Source: Snodgrassella sp. CFCC 13594 (GTDB lineage: Bacteria; Pseudomonadota; Gammaproteobacteria; Burkholderiales; Neisseriaceae). From it: a stretch of DNA of 64,000 nt. The notes beneath the pieces are model-generated. The model had not been told where the DNA came from. It did not search any database and was given only the letters and a program-made list of their open reading frames with translations. A program made the position numbers and the translations under genes. Of the stretch, positions 11,252 to 21,809 are shown one piece after another. The stretch covers positions 1 to 64,000 of the forward strand of contig NZ_LQXR01000012.1 of the NCBI RefSeq assembly GCF_001590725.1, in the 5' to 3' direction. Position 1 is the stretch's first letter; every line of letters starts with the position of its first letter.

Positions 11252-12068
11252 TTAAACGCCCCGCAACAAATCATTCACACTGGTTTTAGCACGGGTTTTA
11301 GCATCCACTTTTTTCACAATCACCGCACAATACAAACTGTGGCTACCATCTTTCGCCGGCAGGCTGCCTGAAACCACCACTGAGCCAGCAGGTACACGGC
11401 CATAACTGATTTCACCGGTTTCACGATCATAAATTTTGGTGGATTGACCAATGAATACACCCATTGAAATCACGCTGCCTTCTTCCACAATTACACCTTC
11501 CACAATCTCCGAACGCGCACCAATAAAGCAGTTATCCTCAATAATGGTAGGAGCCGCCTGTAAAGCTCGAGTACTCCGCCGATACCCACACCGCCACTTA
11601 AATGCACGTGCTTGCCGATTTGCGCACAAGACCCTACGGTGGCCCACGTATCCACCATGGTACCTTCGTCCACATAAGCACCAATATTCACATAAGAAGG
11701 CATGAGCACCACATTTTTAGCCACGAAACTACCGTGACGCGCTACAGCACCGGGCACCGCACGGAAGCCGGCTGCCTGAAAATCAGCCTGATTCCAAGTC
11801 GAAAATTTGGTGGGTACTTTATCAAAATAGCGGTTCACGCCATCATCAGCCAACGCATTATCAGCAATTCTAAACGACAACAGTACGGCCTTTTTCGCCA
11901 CTCATTGACTTGCCAGTGTCCATTTTTTTTCTCGGCTACGCGCAAGACACCTGAGTCTAGCTGCCGAACTGTTTCCAAAACCGCTTCTTTGACTTCTGCG
12001 CTGACTGAAGTCGGGGTGATCTCAGCACGATGTTCAAAAGCCATTTCAATGGTATTTTGCAAAGACAT
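11252..12068 (-). pseudogene. dapD: Tetrahydrodipicolinate N-succinyltransferase DapD, two apparent frameshifts
   Basis: DapD makes N-succinyl-2-amino-6-ketopimelate in the lysine/meso-diaminopimelate pathway. The protein is spread over three frames: MSLQNTIEMAFEHRAE to HWQVNEW, then [13 protein letters not shown] to GIGGVLE, then [11 protein letters not shown] to VNDLLRGV. Breaks lie at about 11896-11900 (W-A-K codons, GG run) and about 11565 (E-P-L, CC run). Each is repaired by adding one base, giving about 273 residues, the normal length, with the left-handed hexapeptide repeats ([20 protein letters not shown]). Start at 12068; the in-frame ATG two codons upstream is less typical. Loss of DapD would block diaminopimelate synthesis, so sequence error is more plausible than a real pseudogene. 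Confidence 0.88.
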
Positions 12069-12101
12069 AAACAATCCAATTCCTTATTACAGAAGTTAAG
12101 C

Positions 12102-12848
12102 TCAATCTTTATTTGCCCAATTATCTACCAACACTGTTGGCACAATAGGCATGTCCAAAGATTGAGGACAATATTGATCCAATGCATTTTTGAAGTCAGA
12201 AAAATCAATTTCACGGGCACCAAACCGTGCTAAATGATCGGTATGTACCTGACAATCAATCAAAGATACGCCTCGTGCGCGCAGGTAACGCACCGCATGG
12301 ACAAATGCCAGTTTAGATGCATCCCGCACATGCGCAAACATTGATTCACCATAGAATACCCGGCCAATCACAATGCCATACAAGCCTCCGCTCAGGCGCC
12401 AATGCTGATATTCATCTTGTGTCCAACACTCAAATGAGCAAGCATGCCCGGCTTGGTAAAGATTGCGGTACGCCTCTTGCATTTCCGGCACCAGCCAAGT
12501 CCCCACTTGCCCTGGACGGTATGTGCGCGCGCAACGGCGAACCACTCCTTCAAAAGCGTGGTCGACAGTAATCCGATAAGTCGAATTACGCAATGTCTTC
12601 GTCAATGAGCGCGAAACTTTAAATTCTTCGGTCCACAACACCATACGCTTCGAAAACGCCCACCACATAATCGGGTGGGCATCATCATACCAGGGGAAAA
12701 TACCCTGACGATAAGCGGCCAAAAACCGCGAAACCGATAAGTCGCCGCCTACTGCTACCAAGCCATCGCGCTGCTGTTGAGCCTCTTCAATATCGGGGAA
12801 AATAACTTCATCCGCTGTTAATTGAGGCAAATGAATGTTTGTTTTCAT
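12102..12848 (-). CDS. aat: Leucyl/phenylalanyl-tRNA--protein transferase
   Basis: Aat attaches Leu or Phe to proteins beginning with Lys or Arg, marking them for ClpAP degradation (N-end rule). The 248-residue chain has the family motifs FPWYDDAHPIMWWAF near residues 51-65, RTYRPGQVGTWLVPEM near 109-124, GGLYGIVIGRVFYGESMFAH near 154-173, and IDCQVHTDHLARFGAREI near 197-214. ATG at 12848 begins MKTNIHLPQL. It lies between dapD and fur on the same strand, probably one transcription unit with dapD. Confidence 0.95.
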   Translation of the reverse strand: MKTNIHLPQLTADEVIFPDIEEAQQQRDGLVAVGGDLSVSRFLAAYRQGIFPWYDDAHPIMWWAFSKRMVLWTEEFKVSRSLTKTLRNSTYRITVDHAFEGVVRRCARTYRPGQVGTWLVPEMQEAYRNLYQAGHACSFECWTQDEYQHWRLSGGLYGIVIGRVFYGESMFAHVRDASKLAFVHAVRYLRARGVSLIDCQVHTDHLARFGAREIDFSDFKNALDQYCPQSLDMPIVPTVLVDNWANKD

Positions 12849-12885
12849 TCACACTCCACCATCACTTAATTGTATGCTAATCCAA

Positions 12886-13320
12886 TCACAGCAAATGTTT
12901 GTCGTTTTTCTGGCAATCAGCACAAACACCATACATATATAAGGCATGGTCCACAATACGATAACCATTGGCTTTGGCTATTTTCTCTTGCAGGGCTTCA
13001 ATTTCCTCACTGCAAAATTCGGTGACCTTGCCACATTTGACGCAGACAATGTGATCATGATGGCCACCACGATTCAATTCATATACCGCTTTGCCCGTTT
13101 CAAAATGATGGCGTAACAGAATGTCGGCCTGTTCAAATTGGGTCAACACCCGATAAATGGTGGCCACACCAATTTCCACACCTTCCTCCAGCAGCAACCG
13201 ATAAACGTCTTCGGCACTCAAATGTTCTTCAGGGCGCGCCTCAAACAAGTCCAAAATTTTCAGACGAGGCCCCGTTACTTTCAAACCGTTGCCTTTTAAT
13301 TGGGCTATATTATTATCCAT
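12886..13320 (-). CDS. fur: Ferric uptake regulator Fur
   Basis: Iron-sensing repressor of about 144 residues. The N-terminal winged helix ([15 protein letters not shown], then [23 protein letters not shown] recognition region [14 protein letters not shown]) is followed by the metal-binding/dimer domain with [33 protein letters not shown] and the C-terminal CADCQK. Start at 13320 ([14 protein letters not shown]) fits Neisserial Fur; eight extra upstream codons are unlikely. It is divergent from bamE, the order conserved in Neisseria (fur, bamE, dapB). Confidence 0.96.
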   Translation of the reverse strand: MDNNIAQLKGNGLKVTGPRLKILDLFEARPEEHLSAEDVYRLLLEEGVEIGVATIYRVLTQFEQADILLRHHFETGKAVYELNRGGHHDHIVCVKCGKVTEFCSEEIEALQEKIAKANGYRIVDHALYMYGVCADCQKNDKHLL

Positions 13321-13436
13321 GGCTGTTTCACCGCTGTTGGTCAATAATCGCTATAATACGCATTTTTAAAGCAATTGCCCACTGGCGCTTGCTCTGCGAT
13401 AAATTGTATTTATCACCCTTGCCATGAGGTGTTTTC

Positions 13437-13841
13437 ATGAAAAAAACGTTTTGCTTACTCACCGCTGCTCTACTGAGCGTGAGTGCCTGCTCAGTTGAGC
13501 GTGTCTCTAATTTCCCTTCTTATAAATTAAAAGTGGTTCAAGGCAACGAGTTGGATGCCCAAGCCATTACACAACTGCAAGCCGGGCTGAGTAAAGAACA
13601 AGTGCAAATGTTACTGGGTACGCCATTATTGCAAGACCCGTTTCATCGCGAACGCTGGGATTACGTGTTTGTCACAACCCGCAATGGACTGGTTCAAGAA
13701 AACACTGCGCTCACCTTGTATTTCAATGCAGAAGGGCAATTGATTAAAGCAGAAGGTGATGCTTTACAAAAAGCCCGTGAACAATTGACTGCACAAGCGG
13801 CCGCAGCAACACAAGCCGCAGCAGCCTCTGCAGCCCAATAA
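13437..13841 (+). CDS. bamE: Outer membrane assembly lipoprotein BamE (SmpA/OmlA)
   Basis: Lipoprotein of the BAM complex that inserts beta-barrel proteins into the outer membrane. The 134-residue precursor has a signal peptide with lipobox LSVSAC (Cys18 lipidated), then the SmpA/OmlA core: ITQLQAGLSKEQVQMLLGTPLLQDPFHRERWDYVF, followed by a C-terminal alanine/glutamine-rich tail (residues about 115-134). ATG at 13437 after ATGAGGTGTTTTC. dapB follows 20 bases downstream, suggesting an operon. Confidence 0.94.
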   Translation: MKKTFCLLTAALLSVSACSVERVSNFPSYKLKVVQGNELDAQAITQLQAGLSKEQVQMLLGTPLLQDPFHRERWDYVFVTTRNGLVQENTALTLYFNAEGQLIKAEGDALQKAREQLTAQAAAATQAAAASAAQ

Positions 13842-13858
13842 ATTGGCGAGGTTACTGA

Positions 13859-14674
<816 letters not shown>

Positions 14675-14687
14675 TCCGTTCCGCCTA

Positions 14688-14889
14688 ATCACAAAATAGG
14701 TATTGGATTCTTCCGATACGAAACTACTCACCCAAAGGCCTCATTCAACAGAGGTCTTTGCGTATCCACAAATTTCCAAATGCCCACATCTACCAAGAAG
14801 ACATCAGCGAATGGCTGATGGCGAGTGGCCAAAATATCGTTAATCCTGTTGGTAAACCTACCCAATTCTTTATTTTTCCTTATGAGTAA
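14688..14889 (+). pseudogene. Remnant: C-terminal end of an unknown gene
   Basis: Directly after dapB an open stretch without a start codon reads about 66 residues, including LRIHKFPNAHIYQEDISEW and NIVNPVGKPTQFFIFPYE, before a TAA. Residue composition is protein-like rather than random, but the N-terminus is missing. I do not recognise the family. It could be a leftover of a laterally acquired gene or an intact gene hidden by indels. Confidence 0.4.
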
Positions 14890-15063
14890 AGAGCTCCTAG
14901 CTGTAATGGCTGCCTGAAATAGTTTTACACATGCTACTGTTATTACTATCTATACCATAGTTTCTATATAAAGCTGGCAATAGTGTTCTTTTTAAAGGAC
15001 TAGTGTAATGAGTGCAATTTTTCGAATGATATTGCGGCAATGACTTTGAGATAAACAGTATTA

Positions 15064-15306
15064 AGCAGTGAATTGAAAGCCAAAAAGTGAAAGTTTTGGT
15101 GCCCGCACCGCCTCGATATTTGCGCAAAAAGGCGATATGTATATTGATGGACACGCCAACAAATCCTTACCGAAGAAATATGACGGCGCTATTCAAAACG
15201 GGCGCAAGAAAATGGATATTTAACCATATGCTGGCAAGGGTATGACTTGATTGAAAATGGATTCCATCAAGAAAGTTTATCAAAATGGCCACGAGCCAAA
15301 TGGTAA
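15064..15306 (+). pseudogene. Remnant coding pieces in two frames, unknown
   Basis: One frame reads SFGARTASIFAQKGDMYIDG and KSLPKKYDGAIQNGRKK then stops. An overlapping frame continues as AQENGYLTICWQGYDLIENG and HQESLSKWPRAKW before TAA. Both look like real protein, joined by a frame change near 15190-15220. No start codon or family was identified. Together with 14688-14889 it suggests a decayed accessory gene between dapB and ppnP. Confidence 0.35.
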
Positions 15307-15740
15307 ATCTAACCTCTTCCCATTACACAAACCAGCAATCACTAGCACAGTGCCAATAGCTCAAATACTCTAGCGGTCCGATACATATAAGATGAATCAT
15401 TAAGGAAGAATTAATCGACTCAAATACTCTTGAACCCGCAGTTGCGCAAAAAATTTGAGTGCAGCCATCACCCCCCTCATGAAGCAAGTTAGTTGAAAGG
15501 CTTGCTGCGATTATGGGCATTAAAAACAAGGATGACGCCAAAAATTCATACCCAAAAATCGATTCCTTTGCCTTTTAAAAAAAGTAATTTTTTTAAAAGG
15601 ATAGCATCTCCAACATACACTGTTTCAATTCAAAAATCTGAGCGGATATGCTTTACTGAGCCAAGAAATCTATGCGTCAATTTTCACAGATAGCCAATCG
15701 GCTATTTTTCTTGCCTACCTTTTGCTGAATCAGACGCGAC
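15307..15740. other. Gene-poor stretch, possible further debris
   Basis: AT-rich. A plus-strand frame around 15402-15570 gives short protein-like pieces (KEELIDSNTLEPAVAQKI; LVERLAAIMGIKNKDDAKN) separated by stops, ending just before a perfect hairpin. No intact gene. Confidence 0.35.
15571..15600. terminator. Perfect AT-rich inverted repeat
   Basis: Arms CCTTTTAAAAAAA and TTTTTTTAAAAGG (13 bp each) are separated by GTAA. The stem is mostly A-T, so it resembles a weak terminator or an element end. It lies between the decayed region and ppnP. Confidence 0.5.
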
Positions 15741-15742
15741 AA

Positions 15743-16030
15743 TCAAATTTCGCCGTAGGTGCATAAATAAGCCGTATCCATGTCTACTTTTAGCTGAAAC
15801 TCTTGCTTGGAAGCCACTTGAAATGACGATCCGGCCACAAACGTTTGCCATTCGGCGCAATCCGGCAACTTCACAGTTAAAGCACCACTGACAACAGTCA
15901 TGGTTTCCAAATAATCCGTGTTAAATGTGTACTCACCCGGCTGCATCACCCCCACCGTTGCGGGCAAATAAGCTGTTTTAAACGCAATCGACACCACTTT
16001 ACCATCGAAATATTCGTTTACGCGCGCCAT
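15743..16030 (-). CDS. ppnP: Pyrimidine/purine nucleoside phosphorylase PpnP (DUF1255)
   Basis: A small cupin-fold protein, about 95 residues, of the YaiE/PpnP family that splits nucleosides with phosphate to base and ribose-1-phosphate. Typical features are [44 protein letters not shown] and the C-terminal [23 protein letters not shown]. Start at 16030 ([10 protein letters not shown]) gives AAGGA a 7-base spacing; the adjacent ATG at 16033 is possible. A stand-alone gene downstream of lipA. Confidence 0.9.
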   Translation of the reverse strand: MARVNEYFDGKVVSIAFKTAYLPATVGVMQPGEYTFNTDYLETMTVVSGALTVKLPDCAEWQTFVAGSSFQVASKQEFQLKVDMDTAYLCTYGEI

Positions 16031-16086
16031 CATTTTATCCTTCAATTGTTTTCAGGCAACCAATCGCCATGATGCCTAGCTAGCAT

Positions 16087-17042
16087 TCATTCAACAACCA
16101 CACCCGCATGTTCGGCTTGGGCATCTGCATGATAACTAGAACGCACCATGCACCAATAGCCGCATGTTTAAACCCGATTTCATAAGCATGCGTTTCAAAC
16201 GATTTAAACTGCCCCGGCGTCACATAACGCATCACGGGCAAATGGCCATTACTCGGTTGCAAATATTGGCCCACAGTAATCATTTCCACATTATGCGCGC
16301 GTAAATCGGCCATCACCCCCAATATTTCTTCATCGCTTTCGCCTAAGCCCACCATAATTCCAGATTTAGTGGCCACATCTGGCATCATCGCTTTATATCG
16401 TTTAAGCAAATCTAATGAATGTTGGTAATCAGCACCAGGCCGAGCCTGCTTATACAAACGAGGGGTTGTTTCCAAATTGTGATTAAGCACATCTGGCGGT
16501 GTTTTGGCCAAAATTGCCAAAGCCACATCCAATCTGCCTCGAAAATCCGGCACCAAAATCTCAATTTGGGTATGCGGGCTAGCTTCTCTTATCGCCGTAA
16601 TACAGTCGGCAAAATGCTGAGCGCCACCATCGCGTAAATCATCCCTATCCACGGAAGTGATCACCACATAACGCAAATTCATGGCACGTACAGAATCAGC
16701 CAAATGTCCAGGTTCCGCAGGATCTAAAGGATTGGGGCGGCCATGGCCCACATCGCAGAATGGGCAACGGCGGGTACAGATATCACCCATAATCATGAAC
16801 GTAGCCGTACCCTTGCTAAAACACTCACCAATATTCGGGCAACTTGCTTCCTCGCAAACGGTATGCAATTTTTGCTCACGCAAAATATTTTTGATTTCAA
16901 AAAACTTTTTTCCCGTAGGCAATTTAGCCCGTATCCACTCCGGCTTTTTCAGCTTTTCTTCCAAAGGTATCACCTTAATAGGGATACGCGCGGTTTTAGC
17001 AGCACCTTTGTGTTTCACGCCTTGGCTATTGTCTTGGTTCAT
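16087..17042 (-). pseudogene. lipA: Lipoyl synthase LipA, C-terminal frameshift
   Basis: Radical SAM enzyme inserting two sulphurs into octanoyl groups on lipoyl domains. Auxiliary cluster cysteines are in [12 protein letters not shown] and the radical SAM motif is CTRRCPFC; further motifs are [25 protein letters not shown] and SDEEI. The reading frame is lost near 16144-16151: after GFKHAAIGA the expected [20 protein letters not shown] continues only in another frame, ending at a TGA at 16089-16087. Without repair the frame runs on to 16080 with unrelated residues. One missing base (GCATTGGTG read as GCATGGTG) explains it. It overlaps lipB by 4 bases (ATGA). Confidence 0.9.
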
Positions 17043-17680
17043 ACCGCTTCTTTCTGTTCGTGTGTGCCCATTGCTGACACATTGAGTTTGATGGCCAAAT
17101 ACTCAGTCAACTTTTCGGCTACTTCATTCACTGAGGGACAAGGTTGCAGATAATCGGCCATCTGGGTCATGGCCAGCCCCGCATAACCGCAAGGATTGAT
17201 GTGAGTAAACGGTAATAAATCCATATTCACGTTCAAAGCCAACCCATGATATACCGCGCCATGTTTAATACGCAGCCCCAGGGATGCAATTTTCTTTTCT
17301 CCCACATAGACACCCGGCCGCTTAGGATCACTCGCCGCATTGATCCCATAATCAGCCAACGTGGCAATAATGCTGTTTTCCAGTTGCGTCACCAATGTGC
17401 GAACGCTGATTTTGCGGCGTTTAAAATCAATCAAGGTGTATACCACCAATTGACCTGGGCCATGGTATGTGACTTGTCCGCCGCGATCAATTTGCACCAC
17501 GGGAATGGAATCATGCACCAAAATGTGTTCGGGTTTCCCAGCCATGCCTTGAGTAAACACAGGTTGATGTTCCACCACCCACAATTCGTCTTCTGTATCT
17601 GGCGTGCGCTGATCTGTGAACGTTTGCATGGCTTCAAAAACCGGCCGATACGCGCACAAACCCCATTGAACTACTTTCAT
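17039..17680 (-). CDS. lipB: Octanoyltransferase LipB
   Basis: Transfers octanoate from acyl carrier protein to lipoyl domains, the first step of lipoate assembly. The 213-residue chain has the signature [16 protein letters not shown] near residues 67-82, the catalytic lysine region [13 protein letters not shown] and the catalytic cysteine in [15 protein letters not shown] near residue 164. It starts at 17680, the last base of the upstream DUF493 stop codon, and its end overlaps lipA, so DUF493-lipB-lipA form one operon, as in many betaproteobacteria. Confidence 0.96.
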   Translation of the reverse strand: MKVVQWGLCAYRPVFEAMQTFTDQRTPDTEDELWVVEHQPVFTQGMAGKPEHILVHDSIPVVQIDRGGQVTYHGPGQLVVYTLIDFKRRKISVRTLVTQLENSIIATLADYGINAASDPKRPGVYVGEKKIASLGLRIKHGAVYHGLALNVNMDLLPFTHINPCGYAGLAMTQMADYLQPCPSVNEVAEKLTEYLAIKLNVSAMGTHEQKEAV

Positions 17681-17949
17681 TAGAGTACTACTTTCACCAA
17701 CGGGTGCGCTGTTAAGGCACGATAAATATCGTCCAACTGTTTTTGGCTTTGGGCATTGATGGTCACCGTGGCGCTCAAATAATTACCTTTACTGCTGTCT
17801 CGGGTGCGAACGTGCTGCTCAGTGGTGTCGGGCGCATGTTCCTGCACTACTTTCAATACTGTTGCAGCAAATTCTGGATGTTGCGCACCCATAACCTTAA
17901 TGGGAAAGTCTTGTGGAAATTCCAAACTGGTTTGGCGTTCTTCTGTCAT
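17680..17949 (-). CDS. YbeD/DUF493 family protein
   Basis: An 89-residue protein with an ACT-like ferredoxin fold. Family features are the [11 protein letters not shown] start region, and a C-terminal segment [22 protein letters not shown] plus VKVVL. Homologues (YbeD) stand next to lipB in many proteobacteria; a regulatory role in lipoate metabolism is often suggested but unproven. Start at 17949 ([11 protein letters not shown]) preferred over the upstream start, which adds 15 residues unlike the family. Confidence 0.88.
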   Translation of the reverse strand: MTEERQTSLEFPQDFPIKVMGAQHPEFAATVLKVVQEHAPDTTEQHVRTRDSSKGNYLSATVTINAQSQKQLDDIYRALTAHPLVKVVL

Positions 17950-18231
17950 GGCACATTCTTTCTTTAATAAGCGTAGCAACACAAGCGCTGACACTTTTCA
18001 ACCCCCATTCACAATAGATTAATTCTACCGCAAACCCTCGCCAACTGCTATGTACCCAAAAGGAGGAAAGCAAGTCTGTTTGAGAAATGCAATCTACTGT
18101 TTTAGGATTCATTTTTTAAAAATAACCGCTTTGGTCCAGCGCCTCTTCTACCATAGGCATGCGGCATGAGCACTGGAAATCGGGTAAAATGCCGTTTTTA
18201 ATGGATTGTTAATTTGGGTCTGGGCCACACC

Positions 18232-19269
18232 ATGTTGGTATTGGGTATTGAATCTTCATGCGATGAAACGGGCGTCGCACTGTACGACACAAAAGTTGGG
18301 CTTATCGCCGATGAGCTGCACACACAAATTGCCATGCATGCAGAGTATGGCGGTGTGGTACCAGAACTTGCCAGCCGTGACCACATCCGCCGTTTGGTAC
18401 CCCTTACACAAGCTTGCCTGAAAAAAGTGGGTAAATCCTATGCCGATATTGACGCGGTGGCCTTTACCCAAGGCCCAGGCTTAGGCGGCGCTTTGTTGGC
18501 GGGTGCCAGCTTCGCGAATGCACTGGCCTTCGCACTCGGAAAACCCGTCATCCCTGTTCACCATCTTGAAGGCCATATGCTTTCTCCACTGCTCGGTGAC
18601 CACAAACCAGATTTTCCCTTCGTGGCATTATTGGTATCAGGCGGACATACTCAATTCATGGCGGTAAAAGGAGTTGGTCAATACACATTATTGGGCGAAA
18701 GCGTGGATGATGCCGCCGGAGAAGCATTCGACAAAACCGCTAAATTATTGGGTCTCCCTTATCCTGGCGGTGCCTTATTATCTGAGCTCGCTAAGCAAGG
18801 ACGGCCGGGCGTGTTTACCTTTCCGCGTCCAATGTTGCATTCTGGCGATTTAAACATGAGTTTTTCAGGACTCAAAACGGCCGTGCTCACTGCCGTTAAT
18901 AAAATCAAGGCCGAAAACACATCTTCCCAAGTCATACCAGACGATTTGCGCAACGATATTTGTCGCGAATTCCAAGATGCAGTGGTTGAAGTTTTGAGCA
19001 CCAAAGCACAGCAAGCACTGAAACAAACCCATTATAGTCGTTTGGTTGTAGCTGGCGGCGTGGGTGCCAATTGGCAGTTGCGCGACACCTTGAACCAGTT
19101 ACCCAACACCGACACGTTCTTCCCACCCATGCGCTTTTGCACCGACAACGGGGCCATGATTGCGTTTGCTGGCGCCATGCACCTGCAACAAGCCAAGCCA
19201 GTAGCCGGATTCAATGTCAAACCGCGCTGGCCGTTAAGCGACATTGTCAGCAGCCCCTTCCCTGCCTAA
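18232..19269 (+). CDS. tsaD: tRNA threonylcarbamoyladenosine transferase TsaD
   Basis: Catalytic subunit making the t6A base at position 37 of ANN-decoding tRNAs. The 345-residue chain starts [19 protein letters not shown], then [12 protein letters not shown], the metal-binding His motif [36 protein letters not shown] and the C-terminal [12 protein letters not shown] and [12 protein letters not shown]. Start at 18232 fits the family; a start six codons upstream is less likely. It is divergent from the DUF493-lip operon. Confidence 0.96.
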   Translation: MLVLGIESSCDETGVALYDTKVGLIADELHTQIAMHAEYGGVVPELASRDHIRRLVPLTQACLKKVGKSYADIDAVAFTQGPGLGGALLAGASFANALAFALGKPVIPVHHLEGHMLSPLLGDHKPDFPFVALLVSGGHTQFMAVKGVGQYTLLGESVDDAAGEAFDKTAKLLGLPYPGGALLSELAKQGRPGVFTFPRPMLHSGDLNMSFSGLKTAVLTAVNKIKAENTSSQVIPDDLRNDICREFQDAVVEVLSTKAQQALKQTHYSRLVVAGGVGANWQLRDTLNQLPNTDTFFPPMRFCTDNGAMIAFAGAMHLQQAKPVAGFNVKPRWPLSDIVSSPFPA

Positions 19270-19311
19270 TTCAGGCAGCCTGATGCCTGCCCAATACACA
19301 GCCTCGATACC

Positions 19312-21243
19312 ATGATAGAACTCAAAAAACTTACCTTACAGCGCGGTACCAAAGTCCTGCTTGAACACGCCAATTTAAGCATCAATCCGGGCCAACGGGT
19401 GGGCCTTATCGGTAAAAACGGTACCGGCAAATCAAGCTTGTTTGCACTGATCAAAGGTGAAATTAACCAAGATGGCGGTGATATTCTCATTCCCAAACAT
19501 TGGCGTTTGGCGGCAGTAAAACAAGAAACGCCAGCACTGGATGAGGCGGCGTTGGTTTATGTTTTGCAAGGTGATGCCGAGCTGCAAAATTTTCAGGCAG
19601 CCTTAAAAGCAGCGGAAGCAGATGGCGACGGTATGCTGCAAGCCGAATACCATGCCAAACTGGAAGAAATTGACGCCTATACAGCGCCTGCGCGCGCTGC
19701 ACGTTTACTCAGTGGTTTGGGATTTTCGGAAACAGCGCAACAGCAACCTGTTAAATCATTCAGCGGTGGCTGGCGCATGCGCTTAAATTTGGCACAAGCA
19801 TTGATGTGCCGTGCTGATTTGTTGCTGCTGGATGAACCCACCAACCATTTGGATTTAGAAACCGTATTGTGGCTAGAAAACCATCTGGCGAGTATGGCCA
19901 GCACACAAATCATCATTTCTCATGACCGTGATTTCCTCAACGCCACCACCACCCAAACAGTGGAATTAAGCCAGCATCAGCTCACTTTATATGGCGGCAA
20001 TTATGATTTTTACCAACAAGAACGGGCACAGCGTTTAGCCCAGCAACAATCCGCTTACGTCAAACAACAAGCCCACATCCAACACCTGCAATCGTTTATC
20101 GACCGCTTCAAAGCCAAGGCCACCAAAGCCGTGCAGGCACAAAGTAGGATGAAAGCATTGGCGAAGCTTGAGCGCATTGCACCAGCACACTTAGACAGTG
20201 AATTTTCATTTGAATTTGCGCAACCAGATCATTTACCTAATCCTTTACTGAAGCTGGATCACATTAGCTTGGGTTATGGCGAACATGCCATCTTGAACAA
20301 TGTGGACTGGTCTATCGAATCGGGCGCTCGTTATGGCTTATTGGGGGTGAACGGCAGCGGTAAATCTACTTTGATCAAAGCCATTTCAGGCAGCCTCACG
20401 CCGCTTTCAGGCGATATTGTTCGCGCCGAAAAATTAAAAATCGGCTATTTTGCACAGCACCAACTGGATACGTTGCGCACAGATCAAAGCCCGATTTGGC
20501 ACATCCAACAGTTGTCTCCAGACATACGCGAGCAAGAAATTCGCAATTTTTTAGGTGGATTCCATTTCGTTGGTGATATGGCCTTACAAGCCATTGAACC
20601 TTTCTCTGGTGGAGAAAAAGCCAGACTGGCGCTGGCCATGATCGTGTGGCAAAAACCCAACTTATTACTGTTGGACGAACCCACCAACCACTTGGATTTA
20701 GACATGCGCCATGCACTGACACTGGCACTACAAGGCTTCCAAGGTGCGTTGATTGTGGTTTCGCATGACCGTAGCCTATTAGAAGCCACAACCGATGCCC
20801 TAATGTATATCGACCAAGGCTGCCTGAAAACCTTTGATGGCGATCTGGCTGGCTATCGCCAATGGCGTCTGGCACAAGAATCAGACAATCATCCAAGCGC
20901 CTCTAATCTCAGTCAACCTGCAACCAGCCCCAACCGCAAAGATCAAAAGCGATTGGAGGCACAAATTCGCCAAGAAATAGGTCGTCTGAGCAAACCACTG
21001 CAGACCAAAATCATTCAAGCTGAAAAAAGCATGGCCGAGGGGCAGCAAAAGCAAGCCGAATATGAGGCGTTTTTGGCCAGTGAAGACGCTTATACCGAAG
21101 CCAATAAGGCACATTTACAACAAGCACTTAGCCAATTGGCTGAAATTAAAGTAAAATTAAACGCATTGGAAGAACAATGGCTGTCTTGGCAAGAAGAACT
21201 GGAACACATCCAGCAAGACATACCAGATCGCTTTCAGGCATAA
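19312..21243 (+). CDS. ABC-F family ATP-binding protein (YheS-like)
   Basis: A soluble protein with two ABC cassettes and no membrane domain, 643 residues; ABC-F proteins act on ribosomes. First cassette: Walker A GKNGTGKSS (34-42), signature SFSGGWRMRLNLAQAL, Walker B LLLLDEPTNHLDLE. Linker rich in charged residues near 230-300 (FKAKATKAVQAQSRMKAL). Second cassette: GVNGSGKST, PFSGGEKARLALAM, LLLLDEPTNHLDLD. The C-terminal 110 residues form a likely coiled coil. Three uptake sequences lie inside the gene (19592, 20385, 20817). Confidence 0.93.
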   Translation: MIELKKLTLQRGTKVLLEHANLSINPGQRVGLIGKNGTGKSSLFALIKGEINQDGGDILIPKHWRLAAVKQETPALDEAALVYVLQGDAELQNFQAALKAAEADGDGMLQAEYHAKLEEIDAYTAPARAARLLSGLGFSETAQQQPVKSFSGGWRMRLNLAQALMCRADLLLLDEPTNHLDLETVLWLENHLASMASTQIIISHDRDFLNATTTQTVELSQHQLTLYGGNYDFYQQERAQRLAQQQSAYVKQQAHIQHLQSFIDRFKAKATKAVQAQSRMKALAKLERIAPAHLDSEFSFEFAQPDHLPNPLLKLDHISLGYGEHAILNNVDWSIESGARYGLLGVNGSGKSTLIKAISGSLTPLSGDIVRAEKLKIGYFAQHQLDTLRTDQSPIWHIQQLSPDIREQEIRNFLGGFHFVGDMALQAIEPFSGGEKARLALAMIVWQKPNLLLLDEPTNHLDLDMRHALTLALQGFQGALIVVSHDRSLLEATTDALMYIDQGCLKTFDGDLAGYRQWRLAQESDNHPSASNLSQPATSPNRKDQKRLEAQIRQEIGRLSKPLQTKIIQAEKSMAEGQQKQAEYEAFLASEDAYTEANKAHLQQALSQLAEIKVKLNALEEQWLSWQEELEHIQQDIPDRFQA

Positions 21244-21253
21244 GGTACGGGTT

Positions 21254-21775
21254 ATGAATGAATTAAACAAACAAAGACCACAGACAATTTTCGCTTTGGG
21301 CATCGGACTACTGCTGATCAGCACGCCCAGTTTGGCTAAGGTTTATACATGCATTGAAAATGGCGACGTAGTCTATACCTCCAACCCCAAAGGCAATTGT
21401 GCAGTTGCCCAGCTGCCTAAAATCGGCAGTTACAGCGACAGTCGCCCCAGCTATCGTACGGCCAGTGCGGCACCCAGCGTGCGCGCTAAGCCACAACCCG
21501 TGAGCAGTCGCCGCAGTGCCGCTGTAGCCGGGCCTCAGCCAGCGGTGAACATTGTACCCAAAGGCAGCGATAATTCTCGCCGATCCATATTACAACAAGA
21601 GTTGGCCAATGAGCGTCGCGCGCTTACCCAAGCCCAGCAAGCATTAAGCCAAGGGCGCGCCATGAAAGGCAGCAATTACAACCAATACCAAGCCAATGTC
21701 CGTCAGTTGGAAGGAGCAGTTCTGGATCGGCAGCAAAACATTCAAGCGTTGCAACGTGAATTAGGCCGCATGTAA
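21254..21775 (+). CDS. DUF4124 domain protein, periplasmic (copy 1)
   Basis: A 173-residue secreted protein. A signal-peptide-like hydrophobic stretch (about 11-27, ending SLAKVYTC) is followed by the DUF4124 segment VYTCIENGDVVYTSNPKGNCAVAQLP with two cysteines, a basic low-complexity linker, and a C-terminal helical segment (about 110-173) rich in Gln/Arg. Function unknown. It begins 11 bases after the ABC-F stop and precedes a paralogue with the same layout. Confidence 0.85.
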   Translation: MNELNKQRPQTIFALGIGLLLISTPSLAKVYTCIENGDVVYTSNPKGNCAVAQLPKIGSYSDSRPSYRTASAAPSVRAKPQPVSSRRSAAVAGPQPAVNIVPKGSDNSRRSILQQELANERRALTQAQQALSQGRAMKGSNYNQYQANVRQLEGAVLDRQQNIQALQRELGRM

Positions 21776-21809
21776 ACGCGGCTCAAGTTAAAGCAGAAAC
21801 GAGACCATC

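Noticed and set aside
14897..15154. 85-codon minus-strand frame in the decayed region
   Set aside because: Plus-strand fragments over the same bases look more like protein; no start signal.
15323..15541. 72-codon minus-strand frame
   Set aside because: Composition not protein-like; opposite frame has better, though broken, pieces.
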